From Posidonia oceanica (Eukaryota; Streptophyta; Magnoliopsida; Alismatales; Posidoniaceae), in NCBI GenBank assembly GCA_037176725.1, contig JAZBRS010000076.1, forward strand, positions 117,075,001 to 117,139,000: a stretch of DNA of 64,000 nt, given 5' to 3'. A program made the position numbers and the translations under genes. Each line of letters starts with the position of its first letter. The first letter of the stretch is position 1. The notes below the pieces were generated by a model. The model made no database searches and was not told the DNA's origin. It saw only the letters and a program-made list of their open reading frames with translations. This document shows, piece by piece, positions 33,501 through 44,620 of this stretch.

Positions 33501-34172
33501 AACTAGAGGGGATGGAAGGGCCAGCATTTTCAGCAGCCTTAGTTCCAACAAGCAGAACCACAAAGGCAGCCACCTCAGCAGTTCCAACCCCAACACCCCA
33601 ATTTCCCTATGAATGGCCAACAGGGGCAAGCAAATAATCAGTACAGATGACCACCACAGGGGCAGAGGAGCTACAACAATGTTCCTTCGCCACAAGTACA
33701 CAAAGGGCCAAGAAGGCAAAACTATCCACCACTTCCTGAAGCACTCCCAGACATTTTCAGGATGCTAGTCGAAAGTGGGGATTTGCAGCTCCCGATTCCA
33801 AAGATCAATGCTCCCAACACAAACATGTCCAAATACTGCGCATACCATCAGAAGAATGGACATACCCTCGAGGAATGTTTTGTGTTCAAGGACAAAATTT
33901 ATGATCTGAATGATAAGGGGGAGATAATGTGGCCAACCCTCAAGGATAGACTAAGGGAGGTCTGGGCAGGACAGCACAAACTACAGATACATCCGAATCC
34001 CTTGCCCAACCATCCAGTAGCACATCTAGAAGTGAGGGACAGTCCATCAAAGGCTGAGTATGAGCCAGTGACCATTCATCTTCTGGAATCAGATCTAGAG
34101 CTAGTCCCTTTAGTTGCAGAAAGCAACAAGCCAAATGTTCAAGAAATGCGCTCCGAACAGGGGTCCACATAG
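33501..34172 (+). pseudogene. Gln-rich region and CX2HX4HX4C knuckle of C Gag
   Basis: A Gln/Pro-rich stretch (33,510-33,720) leads to CAYHQKNGHTLEECFVFKDK near 33,836. The knuckle has intact ligands with His in the second position, as in A. It is in frame with the gag core at 32,823. The frame ends at 34,172, before the first protease. Confidence 0.7.
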
Positions 34173-34404
34173 TGGGAATTCCAGCTGGGGCACACACAAG
34201 ACGAAGATGACAATGCTAATGACCTTGCACTCCTTAGGCACTTCAACTTCCTTCCAAGGGGGACAACCACAGGAACTTGACAATGAGGCAAATCCCTTTG
34301 TGCTGTCTCGGGAAATCATTGCGGGATTTGAGTGAAGGAATATAGTCTTTAGGGACTCAGAATTACCCACTCCAGAAGAACGCCTACGTCCTTTAATTGT
34401 CACT

Positions 34405-35133
34405 GTGGACATCAACGACTACCTACTTCCCGACACACTTGTGGACACCGGGGCCAGTCGGAGTGCGTGTTCATTAACCACTCTTAACTACCTAGACATC
34501 GAGGAAGAGGAAATTACTAGGCGAAGCATCCTCTGCCAAGGCTATGACAACAGCCGAATAAAAGCACTAGGGACTGTTCAGCTGGAAATTATCATTGGCC
34601 CCCTCACCAACGTTACCAGCGTCGTGGTGATGGAGCATGATTTGTCAGAACCACTGATCCTGGGAAGATCTTGGCTGGCGGAGATTTGCGCCATTGCATC
34701 CCCAACACATCAGCATATCAAATTCAAGTTCCAAGGGGAAGTGATCACTGTCAAAGCAGATCATGAGACAAACCTGGCAATGATCTGGATGCCATACCCC
34801 GATGAATTCCAAGAACCACTGCCATATAAAAGTGGCACATGGCCGATAGGCGACTGGATAGGCAATTGGGACGATGAGGCCCCAAGCATTCAGGGATTTC
34901 AGCATCTCGCAGGCAGTCAGGTCACCCAAGGATATGCTCAGATCCAAAGACCTGCACAGCTGAACTCATTTCTTTTGCCCGTAAATCAGGGGCAGTCCCT
35001 GCTTAAAAGGCCCACGTCACTGCTTAAACCTACTACGGCTAGAGGAGGGCATCATCAAGCTCAACAAGTCCCCATCACCAGAACGGGGCAAATTTCCAAT
35101 CAGGTTGCGCCGCCTCCGCCCAATGTAGAGTGA
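34405..35133 (+). pseudogene. First (extra) aspartic protease domain of element C
   Basis: The active site is LVDTGASRSACSLTTLNYLD (near 34,440). Downstream are GYDNSRIKALGTVQ, IGPLTN, EPLILGRSWLAEI and SPTHQHIKFKFQGEVITVKAD. The second domain (35,400-35,800) has the same series of motifs in the same order, so the two are tandem duplicates. The stretch after the domain (34,860-35,133) is a Gln-rich linker. The frame differs by one from the zinc-knuckle frame. Most Tat elements have one protease. Confidence 0.8.
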
Positions 35134-35169
35134 GCCACATCTCCGCCTCGTCAAGAATTCCATATTCCC

Positions 35170-35830
35170 AGAAGAATAGAGGGCGAGTTTGATGTCTTAG
35201 AGCAGCTCAAGAAAACACAAGCAAAGATCTCGGTCTATGAGCTAATCAAAGCCTCAGAAAAACACCGACACAGTCTGATGGAGGTGCTGAAGAAAGCTCA
35301 GGTACCAGAAGACATACTTGCTGAAACTTTGGCGGCCGTTGCAGCCGCTATATTCACAGAGCCTATATTATTTTTCACTGACTCTGAATTGGCTCCTCTT
35401 GAAAGGAGGACTTTGCTTCTAAGCATTACTGTTGTGATAAATAACTACAAACTCCGTGGTGTACTAGTAGACACAGGGGCAACCCTGAATGTATGTTCCC
35501 TAGATACCCTACAGTTGATCGAGCTAACAAAATCTCAACTATGCCTGGTAGCTCTAACTGTATCAGGGTATGATAATAATAAGAAAATGGCTCTAGGGAA
35601 AATCACTGTCGGAGTCACCATTGGCCCCCTTCAAACAAATATAGAATTAATAGTAGTCGATGCATCAATCTCATATTGACTCATTCTAGGCGCCAATGGA
35701 TTGAAGAAATCAAGGCGGTCACCTCCCCGCACCATCAGTGCATGAAATTCCCTCACCAAGGGAAGATAATCAAGGTGCTGGGAGATGAGCCAATAGAAGC
35801 TGAGGCACATTTAGTGACAATCCCAACCAC
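35170..35830 (+). pseudogene. Second aspartic protease domain of element C
   Basis: It begins with ISVYELIKASEKHRHSLMEV (about 35,230), the helical segment that also precedes PR in A (ISIWDLIHTSAKHREAF) and B. The active site is VLVDTGATLNVCSL at about 35,463. A frameshift occurs after VVDASISY near 35,680; the sequence continues as RQWIEEIKAVTSPHHQCMKF. Because of the shared upstream segment, this is the position-equivalent protease and the one at 34,405 is the extra one. DTGA here contrasts with DNGS in A and DNGA in B. Confidence 0.82.
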
Positions 35831-36304
35831 CACACTGGCACCATCAATTAGGGACTCTGTAGCCGAGGCCGTAAATAATGTAAAATGGATTTTCACCCCT
35901 CGGACTATTGATATGGACCAATACCACTTCCTGGATCACATGAAGAGGCCGTGGGAGATCCTTCGCAAAATAGGGTACACCCTTGGGAAGGGACTCGGTT
36001 GTTAAGAGCAAGGAATGACAGATGTGCTTGGAACCCCTGAAGAGCGCAATGGCACAGGGTTAGGGTATCTCGGGCATTCAAGTGTGAGCAAACCCTTGGC
36101 GTGGTCATTATCGAACCATTTTATATCAGTTGGGTTGCAGATACATGACAAGCCCGAGTTAGATACAATTCCCGACATCCCAGCAAACTCAAAAACAGCA
36201 GCACCAACTTCTTTCCCCCGCTCTGAAGAAATTCCTGACACCATCATCCTCGACATCCTGATGGATCCCGAGACAAAAGTACTAAGCTCTTCTCCCTACT
36301 CGAG
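35831..36304 (+). pseudogene. G-patch-like segment and start of linker, element C
   Basis: HFLDHMKRPWEILRKIGYTL leads to GKGLGC at about 35,990, close to the GYxxGxGLG G-patch pattern. A stop at 36,003 replaces what should continue as GxxxQG. The linker then reads LGYLGHSSVSKPLAWSLSNH and acidic residues until it is split by solo LTR D at 36304/36305. After D the same frame resumes at 39253. Confidence 0.55.
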
Positions 36305-36505
36305 TGTAACACTCGGGAATTCATTTCCCTTGTAATTATGCTTTTTAATGAATTCCTTAACTGTAGTTGGGTGTTACTGGCCTTGCGGGCCCCATTTGTA
36401 TTTTTGTTGTGGGCCCCATCTGTGGTTTGTGTGGGTCTCTACCTGTATTTCGTTGTGGACCACCACTTGTGGTAGTTGGTGCGATAGATTGTGGTCTGGT
36501 CCCTA

Positions 36506-36544
<39 letters not shown>

Positions 36545-39252
36545 ATCTTTCCCCTCTCCCCCACTCACCCTCTCTCTCCCCCTCACCCCTCACGTGTGCC
36601 CCTCTCCCTCACGCGTGCCCTCCCCTTTCTCCTCCCCCACCTGCTCGTGCCCGTTCCCCCTTCCTCCTCTCCTCACGCTCGTGCCCTAGCCGACCAGCGT
36701 AGCTCCTCCCTCCCTCTCCCCATCTTCATCTCCCCCTCCCTCCACTCTCTCCTCCTCCATCTCCCCCTTCCTTTCCCTTCTTCCTCTTCTTCTTCCTCCT
36801 CTCCTGTGGTGGCTGTCAGTGGTGGCCGGTGCATGGTGGCGGCCGACGGTGGTGCGGCGAGCTCTGGTCGTTGTCCTGGTGGAGCGGCGAGCTCGAGAGC
36901 GGTGCATGGAGCTCAGAGTTGTGTGTGGATTGCTGGAGGACGGAGGTTGTCCCTCTGTCCGAAGGTACACGCCTTGCCATAGTAGCTTAAATGTATAGAA
37001 AATGATATGCATGCGTTCATTGCCATGATTATATGCTATGGTAGTGATTTGGTGATTTTTGGGATTTTATGTGGTTTTTGGCCGGATTTATGACCCAAAT
37101 AGCTTAAATGCATATATATGGTTTTCTGGTGAATTCTGGTGTTTTGTGCCTCAGATGGTGGCGAATGTGATGTGGTTGTGTTGCCCGAGTAGAGACGGTT
37201 GTTTCCATATATTGCATGCTTGATTTGGCATGGGTTTGATAGTGTTTGAGGTTTGGTAGGAAACGACTTGAATGTGGATTTTCGGTGTTTTCATGTTTTG
37301 TATGCCTCGGAATGCCATAATGTGTGTATGGTTGCATTCCTTATTGAATTCTGGAGATTCTAGTATATGGCATGCTAGTTTTAGAGTTTTATTCGGGTAT
37401 TTTAGGATTTAAGTAGGTCTTATGAGTTTTCTGCCCTACTCTAGTTCGGCACGCCGTTTTCCGAACAGTATGCCGATTTCTGGAGGAAATCGGGATACCA
37501 GTCCCCCGTTTCTCTATCAGATTAGACCAGAACTTGAATTCGGTTGATCGAAATTGATCGGTCTACCGTTTTTAGGGTTCGATCGGTCCGACCGGTGGAT
37601 TTGGTTTCATCAAATCAGGGATTTTCGATCGACTGATGGGATATCGGTCTGCCAATTCCTGTGCTGGACCGGTTGATCGGTGGATTTGGTTCCACCGAAT
37701 TAGGGATTTTCGGTCGACCGGTGGGATTTTCGGTCGACCAGTGGGATTTCTGATCTGCCGATTTTGGTCTGGGTTGCTCTCCCGGGTTTGTTTTCTAATG
37801 TGGCTTCTATGGTTGGTTTTGGGGCATATTGTGCTTTAGCCTGTGATCTTAATAAATGTTTTCAAAGAGATTTTTGAAGAAAAACATGAAGGATTTGCAA
37901 ATGATTTTGCCGAGGTTTTTCGTGGCCAAAAACCTAGGAGTTGTGTTGGCTGGACCCGGGGATGCGACGGTGTTCCTGGTGTGTCACACACCTCGCCTGG
38001 GTTGAGGCTTTGGGGGTCAGGGTGCTGGTAGTACCTAGCAGTATCGTAGCAGCGGACTCGGGAGGTATGATACTCCTACGTAGCTGGGCGTGATACCCTA
38101 GTTGTTATGGGCATCGGGACTCGCCTGGTTTTGGGTGCTGGCTGAGCCTAGGGGTTGGAGCCTCTAGTGGTTCATAGCACTGGTGCTGGCTGAGCCTAAG
38201 GGTTGGAGCCTCTAGTGGTTCGGAGCACTGAGCTGAGGTCACCATATATTAGGCGTACCCTGTGGTTTGTCTTGATTGAGGACAACTCGTCTAGTTGGGG
38301 TGAGTAGCTTTCCCAAGTAGGGATCGCTTTTGAGGCATCTCTAGTGACGAGATGCTGGGACGGACACGCTCCTCCACAGGGCAGGTGTTCGTGGCAGTGC
38401 AGTGTGCTACAGGGGTGAGTACCTAGCTACTGCTTGAGGCCAGGTCAGTTGCTTGGCGCCAGGCAACATGATCAGTTGTGTTTTTTGTGCCTGTGAGGCT
38501 GTGTTTGGTTGTTGCTGGCCCTATTAGGCCTAGAGCTTTGCCTGAGTTTGGGCTTTGTGAGGTTTTGCTGTGTTTTGGGCCATATTGGGCTTAATGCTTT
38601 TCGCCTATGTATGGCGTGAGATTGTGGTTTGAGTTTTGGGCTGTATTGGGCCTAGTGTTTCCTACCTATTTATGGCATGTGGTTTTGGTTCTGAGTGTTG
38701 GGCTAGTAGGCCGTTATATTGATTGAGATTTGGTTTTACGAGGTATTTTCGCCTTGTCATAGCCAATGGGCCGAGTGTTTTCCCAGCTTGAGGGGTTGGA
38801 GGGTTTTGAGTTGTGCTGAGATTTTGGGCTAGTGGGCCGTGGTTTGTGAAAATGTTTTGTGGACACCTGTCTTTCCCGGTTGTAGCATGTTGGCTTTGGG
38901 AAGGGTGTTTTATTTGATTATATTGCTTGTTGTGGACCCGGATTCGGGGTTTTGACTGGTTGTGCCATATTTGAGGTTTATGCTGGTTTCTCGCGTGGTT
39001 TTTGCAAGGTGTGTGCTGGGTGACGATTTCTAGTCACTCACGTGTGCTTTGTGTGGTTTTTAGTTGCAGGTGTAGATGATTAGCTGGTTCGGAGTTCTAG
39101 TGCATATAGTGGGAGTCATGTACTTGTCCACTGTAGGTTCCTGGCATAGATATTTGTTGTTCAGCCCATAGTTTATTGTAATTGTTGTATTTAATTAAGT
39201 TTTAAATTTGTTGGGCTTTTGGATTGTGTTGGTAGCGACTCAGGTCGTTACA
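36305..39252 (+). mobile_element. Solo LTR D in element C (2948 bp)
   Basis: It starts TGTAACACTCGGG and ends CAGGTCGTTACA. TCGAG stands on both sides (36300-36304 and 39253-39257). No coding region or second LTR is inside, so it is a solo LTR. The TGTAACAC start and GCGACTC...GTCGTTACA end resemble chromovirus (Del/Tekay) LTRs of plants, a different Ty3/Gypsy lineage. The plus orientation assumes TG...CA polarity and the CT-rich leader; TGTAACAC reads as a start only on this strand. Confidence 0.85.
36511..36540. repeat. (CT)15 microsatellite in solo LTR D
   Basis: An uninterrupted CT repeat is followed by a CCCTCTCCC-rich stretch to about 36,790. Ser/Pro/Leu-rich frames across 36,490-36,980 are composition artefacts. 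The position suits a pyrimidine-rich plant transcript leader. Confidence 0.95.
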
Positions 39253-40035
39253 TCGAGAGAGGTCCCTGGCATCATCCTCCCCTCTTCTCCAAAGATTTCC
39301 CTGCCTCCAGACGTCTCTGCAACCGACTTCTCCAGAATCTACCCCAAAGACACTGAAACAGAGGACACTGACCCCCTTTGTGAACTCACCAGCCTCTTTA
39401 GTGATCTACGGCCTTGCCCCTCTGAGCAAGAAGGGGCTGGGGCCGAAGACTAACGCCTGATGGTGAGCCGCCTCCACCACGGAGGCAAATCTAAAGGCAA
39501 TCCCCCTAACCTTGTAAATAATTTCTTTCCTGCTTTTAATTCCTGCATTTTATTTTTGCACAATTTACTTTCTAGTAATTTACTTCCTAGTTTAGCTAAT
39601 AACAATGGGGAAAGTAGTCGAGGGCATGGCAGGGACGGCCTAACCGCCATCATGTCCTCACAAAGAGTATCTAATCCTTCTGTTGAGCGTACAAGTCAAA
39701 ACAGGAAGGGACCAGTCACCCAGACAATCCGAGTATGTCATTATACCACGGCACTACCACAAGAGCTAGCCACGTCGCACGCCATCTTCCTGGTCGAAGA
39801 AGTGTCGAACACAATCGGCAAAAACACTAGAAACTATGAAGTCTATGAACTGGTGGATACAGAAAAAGACCCAGATGAAGAAGAATCGGTAGACCCTGCC
39901 ATCTTTGAAGAAATGATGAAGAAATATAATGAGCAGACCAAGGCTACCGCTGAAGAAACAGAAGAAATCAATCTGGGGACTGAAGATGATCCAAGACCTG
40001 TTCAGATAAGCTCTACCCTCAACTTAGATGAATGA
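39253..40035 (+). pseudogene. Linker between PR and RT of element C
   Basis: The continuation of the linker after D holds PSSPKISLPPDVSATDFSRI and DPLCELTSLFSDL, and stops at 39,451. A second stretch (39,460-40,035) reads VCHYTTALPQELATSHAIFL and then acidic DPDEEESVDPAIFEEMMKKY and GTEDDPRPVQISSTL. The latter is the conserved acidic segment just before RT. No catalytic domain is present. Confidence 0.6.
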
Positions 40036-40970
40036 ACCAGAATGACAAGGCTACTCAAGAAGTATGCGAAGGTACTGGCTTTCTCCTACAGAGAAATGCC
40101 CGGACTTGAATAACTACTGGTGGAGCACAGACTCCCTCTCAAGTCAGGTACAAAGACAACGAAGCAGAAGCTCCGATGTCTACGTCCAAACCTTGCCTTA
40201 AAAATCAAAGAAGAGATAGACAAGCTGCATAAAGCAAAGTTCATCTAAGTTGTGGTGTATCTAGAGTGGATTGCCAACATAGTTCCAGTGATGAAGAAAG
40301 ATGGCAAGGTGCGCGTGTGCATTGACTACAGAAACCTCAATGAAGCATGCCCAAAAGATGATTTCCCTCTCCCACATATAGACATCCTCATAGACAACAC
40401 TGTAGGCCATGAAATGCTTTCATTAATGGATGGCTTCTCTAGTTACAACCAGATCAAACTTGCAGAGGAAGATCAGGAGAAGACCTCATTTACCACTCCA
40501 TGGGGGACCTATTGCTATGTAGTCATGCCGTTCGGACTAAAGAATGCTGGAGCCACCTATCAAAGGGCTATGATGGCAATCTTTCATGACATGATGCACG
40601 ATTGCATGGAGTGCTATGTGGATGACTTGTTAGTAAAATCGAAGACAAGAGAGGGACACTTTGAAGCACTAGAAAGAGTACTCCGGAGAACAGACCAGTA
40701 CAACCTCAAGATGAACCCCAAGAAGTGTGTCTTCGGAGTCACTGCTGGAAAGCTACTCGGCTTCATAGTGAGTAAAAGGGGCATAGAAGTAAATCCCACA
40801 AAGGCTAAAGCCATAACAGCCATACCGTCACCAAAGAATATCAAAGAACTCAGTGGACTCATAGGGAGACTACAGTTTATCTGCAGATTCATCTCTCAGC
40901 ATGCAGAGAAGTGTAGACCATTCTATGAGCTTTTAAAAGACAGTACAGAGTTCAAGTGGGATCATACCTG
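40036..40970 (+). pseudogene. Reverse transcriptase of element C
   Basis: The upstream part (40,036-40,250) has LLKKYAKVLAFSYREMPGL and a stop at 40,111, then another at 40,246. The open stretch from 40,252 encodes VPVMKKDGKVRVCIDYRNLN, MLSLMDGFSSYNQIKLAEED (catalytic Asp), TPWGTYCYVVMPFGLKNAGA and YVDDLLVKSK (codons at 40,615-40,644). FGVTAGKLLGFIVSKRGIEV and SGLIGRLQFICRFISQ follow. All RT motifs are intact across 240 codons, so the active domain is the best-preserved part of C. Confidence 0.92.
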
Positions 40971-41388
40971 TCAGAAGGCTTTTGATGATTTAAAGCTCTA
41001 CCTCCTCAATTCTCCAGTATTGACTGCTCTAGTCCCCGAGAGGCCATTGTTACTTTACTTGGCCGTCACTGATAACTCGGCGGGAGTCATCCTAGCACAA
41101 CACGATGAAACTAGGAGGAAGGGGAAAGTGGTTTATTATCTCAGCAGAACATTCATTGAGTATGAGAGGAAGTACTCTCAGATCGAGAGACACTGCCTAG
41201 CCTTGGTGTGGGCCTCACAAAAGCTCAGACACTACTTTCTGGCACACAAAGTCTACTATGTAGCCAAAATGGACCCTATCAAGTACATGTTCAAGAAACC
41301 TGCACTATCCGGAAGGCTAGCACAATGGCAAATGCTCCTCATTGAATTTGACCTACAGTTTGTCACTCAGAAGGCGGTTAAGGGGTAG
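40971..41388 (+). pseudogene. RNase H of element C
   Basis: It shares the frame that opens at 40,252 with RT. Motifs are LLLYLAVTDNSAGVILAQHD (Asp region), VVYYLSRTFIEYERKYSQIE and HCLALVWASQKLRHYFLAHK. It ends at 41,386 with a stop after TQKAVKG; B's version ends with TQKSMKG. The domain looks complete. Confidence 0.85.
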
Positions 41389-41988
41389 GGTATCATAGAT
41401 CAACTTGCCAGGCTACCTGTGTCAGAATATCAGCCAGTATCAATAGATTTTCTAGACGAGGAAATACTGGCAATCAGTAGTGTCATGCCACTTATTAGAG
41501 AATGGACTCTCCATTTCAATGGAGCACTTAACTCGCAGGGCGTCGGTATAGGAGCAACACTCCTCACTCCAGAGGGTGTTGTTCTCCCTACCACAGCCCA
41601 ACTACTCTTCTCAGCAAGTAATAATATTGCAGAATATGAGGCACTCATCCTAGGACTATGAATGGCTCTCGATCTAAGGGCAAGAAGGCTAAAAGTAATT
41701 GGGGACTCACAGCTCGTCATCCAACAAGTCCTCAACAAATACAAGATCCTCTCACTAAAGCTGCAGGAATACTGCAATTTAGCCAAAGCTTTATTGAAGA
41801 AGTTTGACAAAGTAGTATATGTGCATATGCTCAGAAGCAACAACATCCTGGCCGATTCACTGGCCTCATTGGCGTCCTCGTTCCCCTTCAGTTCAGATGA
41901 GCAATCCATCACGGTGCGGAAGATCAGCACACCAACAGTGGAGTCTGCTGCAGAATGGGTACAGGAATTCAGAGAGGAGCCAAACTAG
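41389..41988 (+). pseudogene. Second (archaeal-type) RNase H of element C
   Basis: This Tat-specific domain is split by one stop at 41,659. The first catalytic Asp is changed: LHFNGALNSQGVGIG replaces the DG seen in A and B (Asp to Asn, near 41,518). The Glu (NNIAEYEALILGL), the second Asp (VIGDSQLVIQQV) and the third (NNILADSLASL) remain. The loss would inactivate the domain even without the stop. Confidence 0.8.
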
Positions 41989-41994
41989 GAAAAC

Positions 41995-43320
41995 ATGACG
42001 CATGCAGAGGTCTGTTATCAAGGAGCTACAGAGGTAAGCAATGATGGGAATCCGTGGTACTATGACATATGGACCTATGTGAAAGATGGCACCTTCCCGA
42101 CCTATGCAACTCCCAGGGACAAAGAAGCACTGAGGAGGATGGCTACAAGGTACTACATCAGAACCAACACACTCTTCCAGAGGACATCCTTAGGGATTGA
42201 ACTTCGATGTGTGGACGCATCAGAATCAACCGAAATCCTCAAAGAAACACATGAGGGAGTTTGCGGGGGCCACATCAACTCCTAGTTCATGGCCAAAGTG
42301 ATTATCAGAAGAGGGTATTACTGGCCTACCTTGGAAGCTGACTGCGTAAGCAAAGTCAAGCAGTGCAAGAGCTACCAACTACATGCCAACAAGATTCATG
42401 CTCCAGCTTCAGCACTTCACACTTTGTTAGCACCATGGCCCTTCTCTATGTGGGCCTTCGACGTGGTAGGACCCATTCATCAGGGCAAGGGCAACACCTT
42501 TATCTTCACAGTAACAAAGTACTTCACCAAGTGAGCTGAAGCAGAAGCGTTCGTGAATATCAAGGCCACAACCCTGTACAGATTCGTACAACGCAATATC
42601 ATCGCAAGGTTCGTGGTGCCTAAAGCCTTTGTAGCAGACAACGGGCCAATCTTCATCTCGGAGGAGTTCAAGCGGTTATGCCAATGATTCGGTATCACTC
42701 TACACCACTCCTCCCCGTATTACCTGCAAGGGAATGGCCAAGCAAAAGCTACTAATAAAACCTTAATAAAAATCATTAAGAAAACGGTAGAAGACGCTAA
42801 GGGATCGGATTAGTCAGATAAGCTTGTTAATGCATTATGGGCATACTGCACCACCGTAACGATGGCAACGGGTTAAACACCTTATGCCTTAGCCTTTGGA
42901 ATGGAGGTGGTAGTCCCATATGGGATCCTGATCCCCTCATTAAGAGTTCAAATTGACAGGAGAATGTCCGCCGAAGAAAAGAGGCAGGCCTTACTCCTTC
43001 ACTTAGAACACCTTGACGAGAAACGGCTGGCAACCGCCGAGCATACGCATGTCTACCAACAAAGGTTAACTAAGGCTTATCAAAAGAAAGTAATCGAACG
43101 CAAGTTGAAAATTGGTGATCTAGTGCTCAAAGAAGTGTTGCCTTACAATAAGCCCCACCCTAAGAGAAAGTTAAAGCCAAATTAGGAAGGGTCCTACATA
43201 ATGGTTGCTGCATATCCGGGGAATGCTTATCGGTTGTCCCAAAACGGGACAGATCTTCCTGACCCCCGGAATTGCACCTAAAAAGTTACTACCCTTGACC
43301 AGCATGCTTCTGTCATTGAA
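41995..43320 (+). pseudogene. Integrase of element C (broken)
   Basis: The zinc-binding region has HEGVCGGH (both His) near 42,250, but the Cys pair is CKSY, with the second Cys replaced by Tyr. The core reads WAFDVVGPIHQGKGNTFIFT (first Asp), FVADNGPIFISEEFKRLCQ (second Asp) and then the Glu position reads GNGQAKATNK, so the catalytic Glu is not conserved (Lys/Ala there). In-frame stops occur near 42,283, 42,532, 42,685, 42,812, 42,874 and 43,183. The C-terminal GPY/F motif is worn to LKPN*EGSYIM. Not functional. Confidence 0.85.
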
Positions 43321-44620
43321 GAGACCTAGGACCTAACATCAAGCTGAAAAAGGGGAGAGATTCCCAAAGCCAATAAGAAGAGGAACACCTTGGGGGACCC
43401 ATACTTTGACTTGTCTCCACATACACACTGCACGGGGAGGTAAGGGAAAGGTAGGCTTGGAGTAGAGGCTTATGGTACGAACTGCTTGCCAAATGACTTA
43501 GAGAGCGTCCAAAAAGATGGCAGCAAAAACTCCCCAAACAGAGAGAAAAGAAGGCAGCAAAGAAGCTATCCAAGTGAGGAAAAATGAGAAGAGACAGTAA
43601 AAGAAACTGTCCAACTGAAAGAGGTCAGTAAAGAGCGGAAAAGGAGACAGCAAAAGCTGTCTATGTATCCAAAACATGAATCCTAGAACCGCGCATTAAG
43701 GACCAAAGAAAGGGAAGTAGAATTCAAGACCTAGGCCAAAACCGAGAGTTTACTATATCTCAAAACCTTCCCCATCCTATTCCACTGACAGGCAAGGAGT
43801 AAGCAACCTTAGGTAGTCAAGGACTGAAAAGGCCAAGGGAATAGCAAGTCAAATAAGGACTGATGCATGGACCAAAGTCTCTAAAAGGTGCAAGCATGGC
43901 ACAAGGGACATGCCCACGAATGTAGGGCCCACTCGTATGATTAAAACAGACCCCCAAGGCTAACGCTTAGAGTAGGTACTCATCTTTCCCCATTAGAGAA
44001 ATAAGTTAAAAAAAAAAAAAATAGAAAACCCAAAAGACCAAAAAATTATATAACCCAAAATACCAAAAAATTATATAAACCAAAATACCAAAAAATTATA
44101 AAACCCAAAAATAGCAAAAAAAAAAATCAGAAAACCGAAGAAAACCAACTAAAGAGTAGAGCCATCCACCCTACATACAAGTGAGAACTTAGTAAGTAGG
44201 AAAACTAGAATTAACCTGGCCGATGATGCAACAATCGACTCACCCAGATTCGAGTTAACGTCCTACTCAAGCGCATCTCATGGCTTGATTGCGTTTTCTC
44301 GACGGAGACATTGCTTATACAATGATCTTTAGAGCATCCACAGATGACTCACAATTGGCGTCTACTAGGCTTTGATTTTCCATTTCTTCAATTGAGGCCA
44401 AAAATTAATTCCCTCCATCCAATTTCAAACCAATAACATGCATTCAAAGACTATCATTTATCAACATGCATTGCAATATCTTTCTTGATAACAAAACATC
44501 TTAGTCAAAATATTCCAAAGTCAAGAAGTGTACACCTTTGGATTACTAACAAAAGACGAAGTGTGCAGGAAACAAAAATAAAGAATTTACAGATATTTTG
44601 CAAAGGAAACAAACGAAAGC
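43321..44620. other. Spacer between pol and antisense genes in C
   Basis: No gene is visible. GACAGCAAAAGCTGTC-type inverted words occur near 43,560-43,665. From 44,009 to 44,135 an A-rich stretch repeats CCAAAATACCAAAAAATTAT about four times. Transcripts from pol and from the antisense gene would converge here. Confidence 0.6.
44009..44135. repeat. A-rich tandem repeat, about 26-bp unit
   Basis: Three to four copies of ACCCAAAATACCAAAAAATT plus ATATA follow a poly-A run. It sits between the two convergent coding regions. Confidence 0.75.

Noticed and set aside
36491..36982. Ser/Pro-rich protein in solo LTR D
   Set aside because: The frame is produced by CT repeats and CCT-rich DNA; no domain and no conservation visible.
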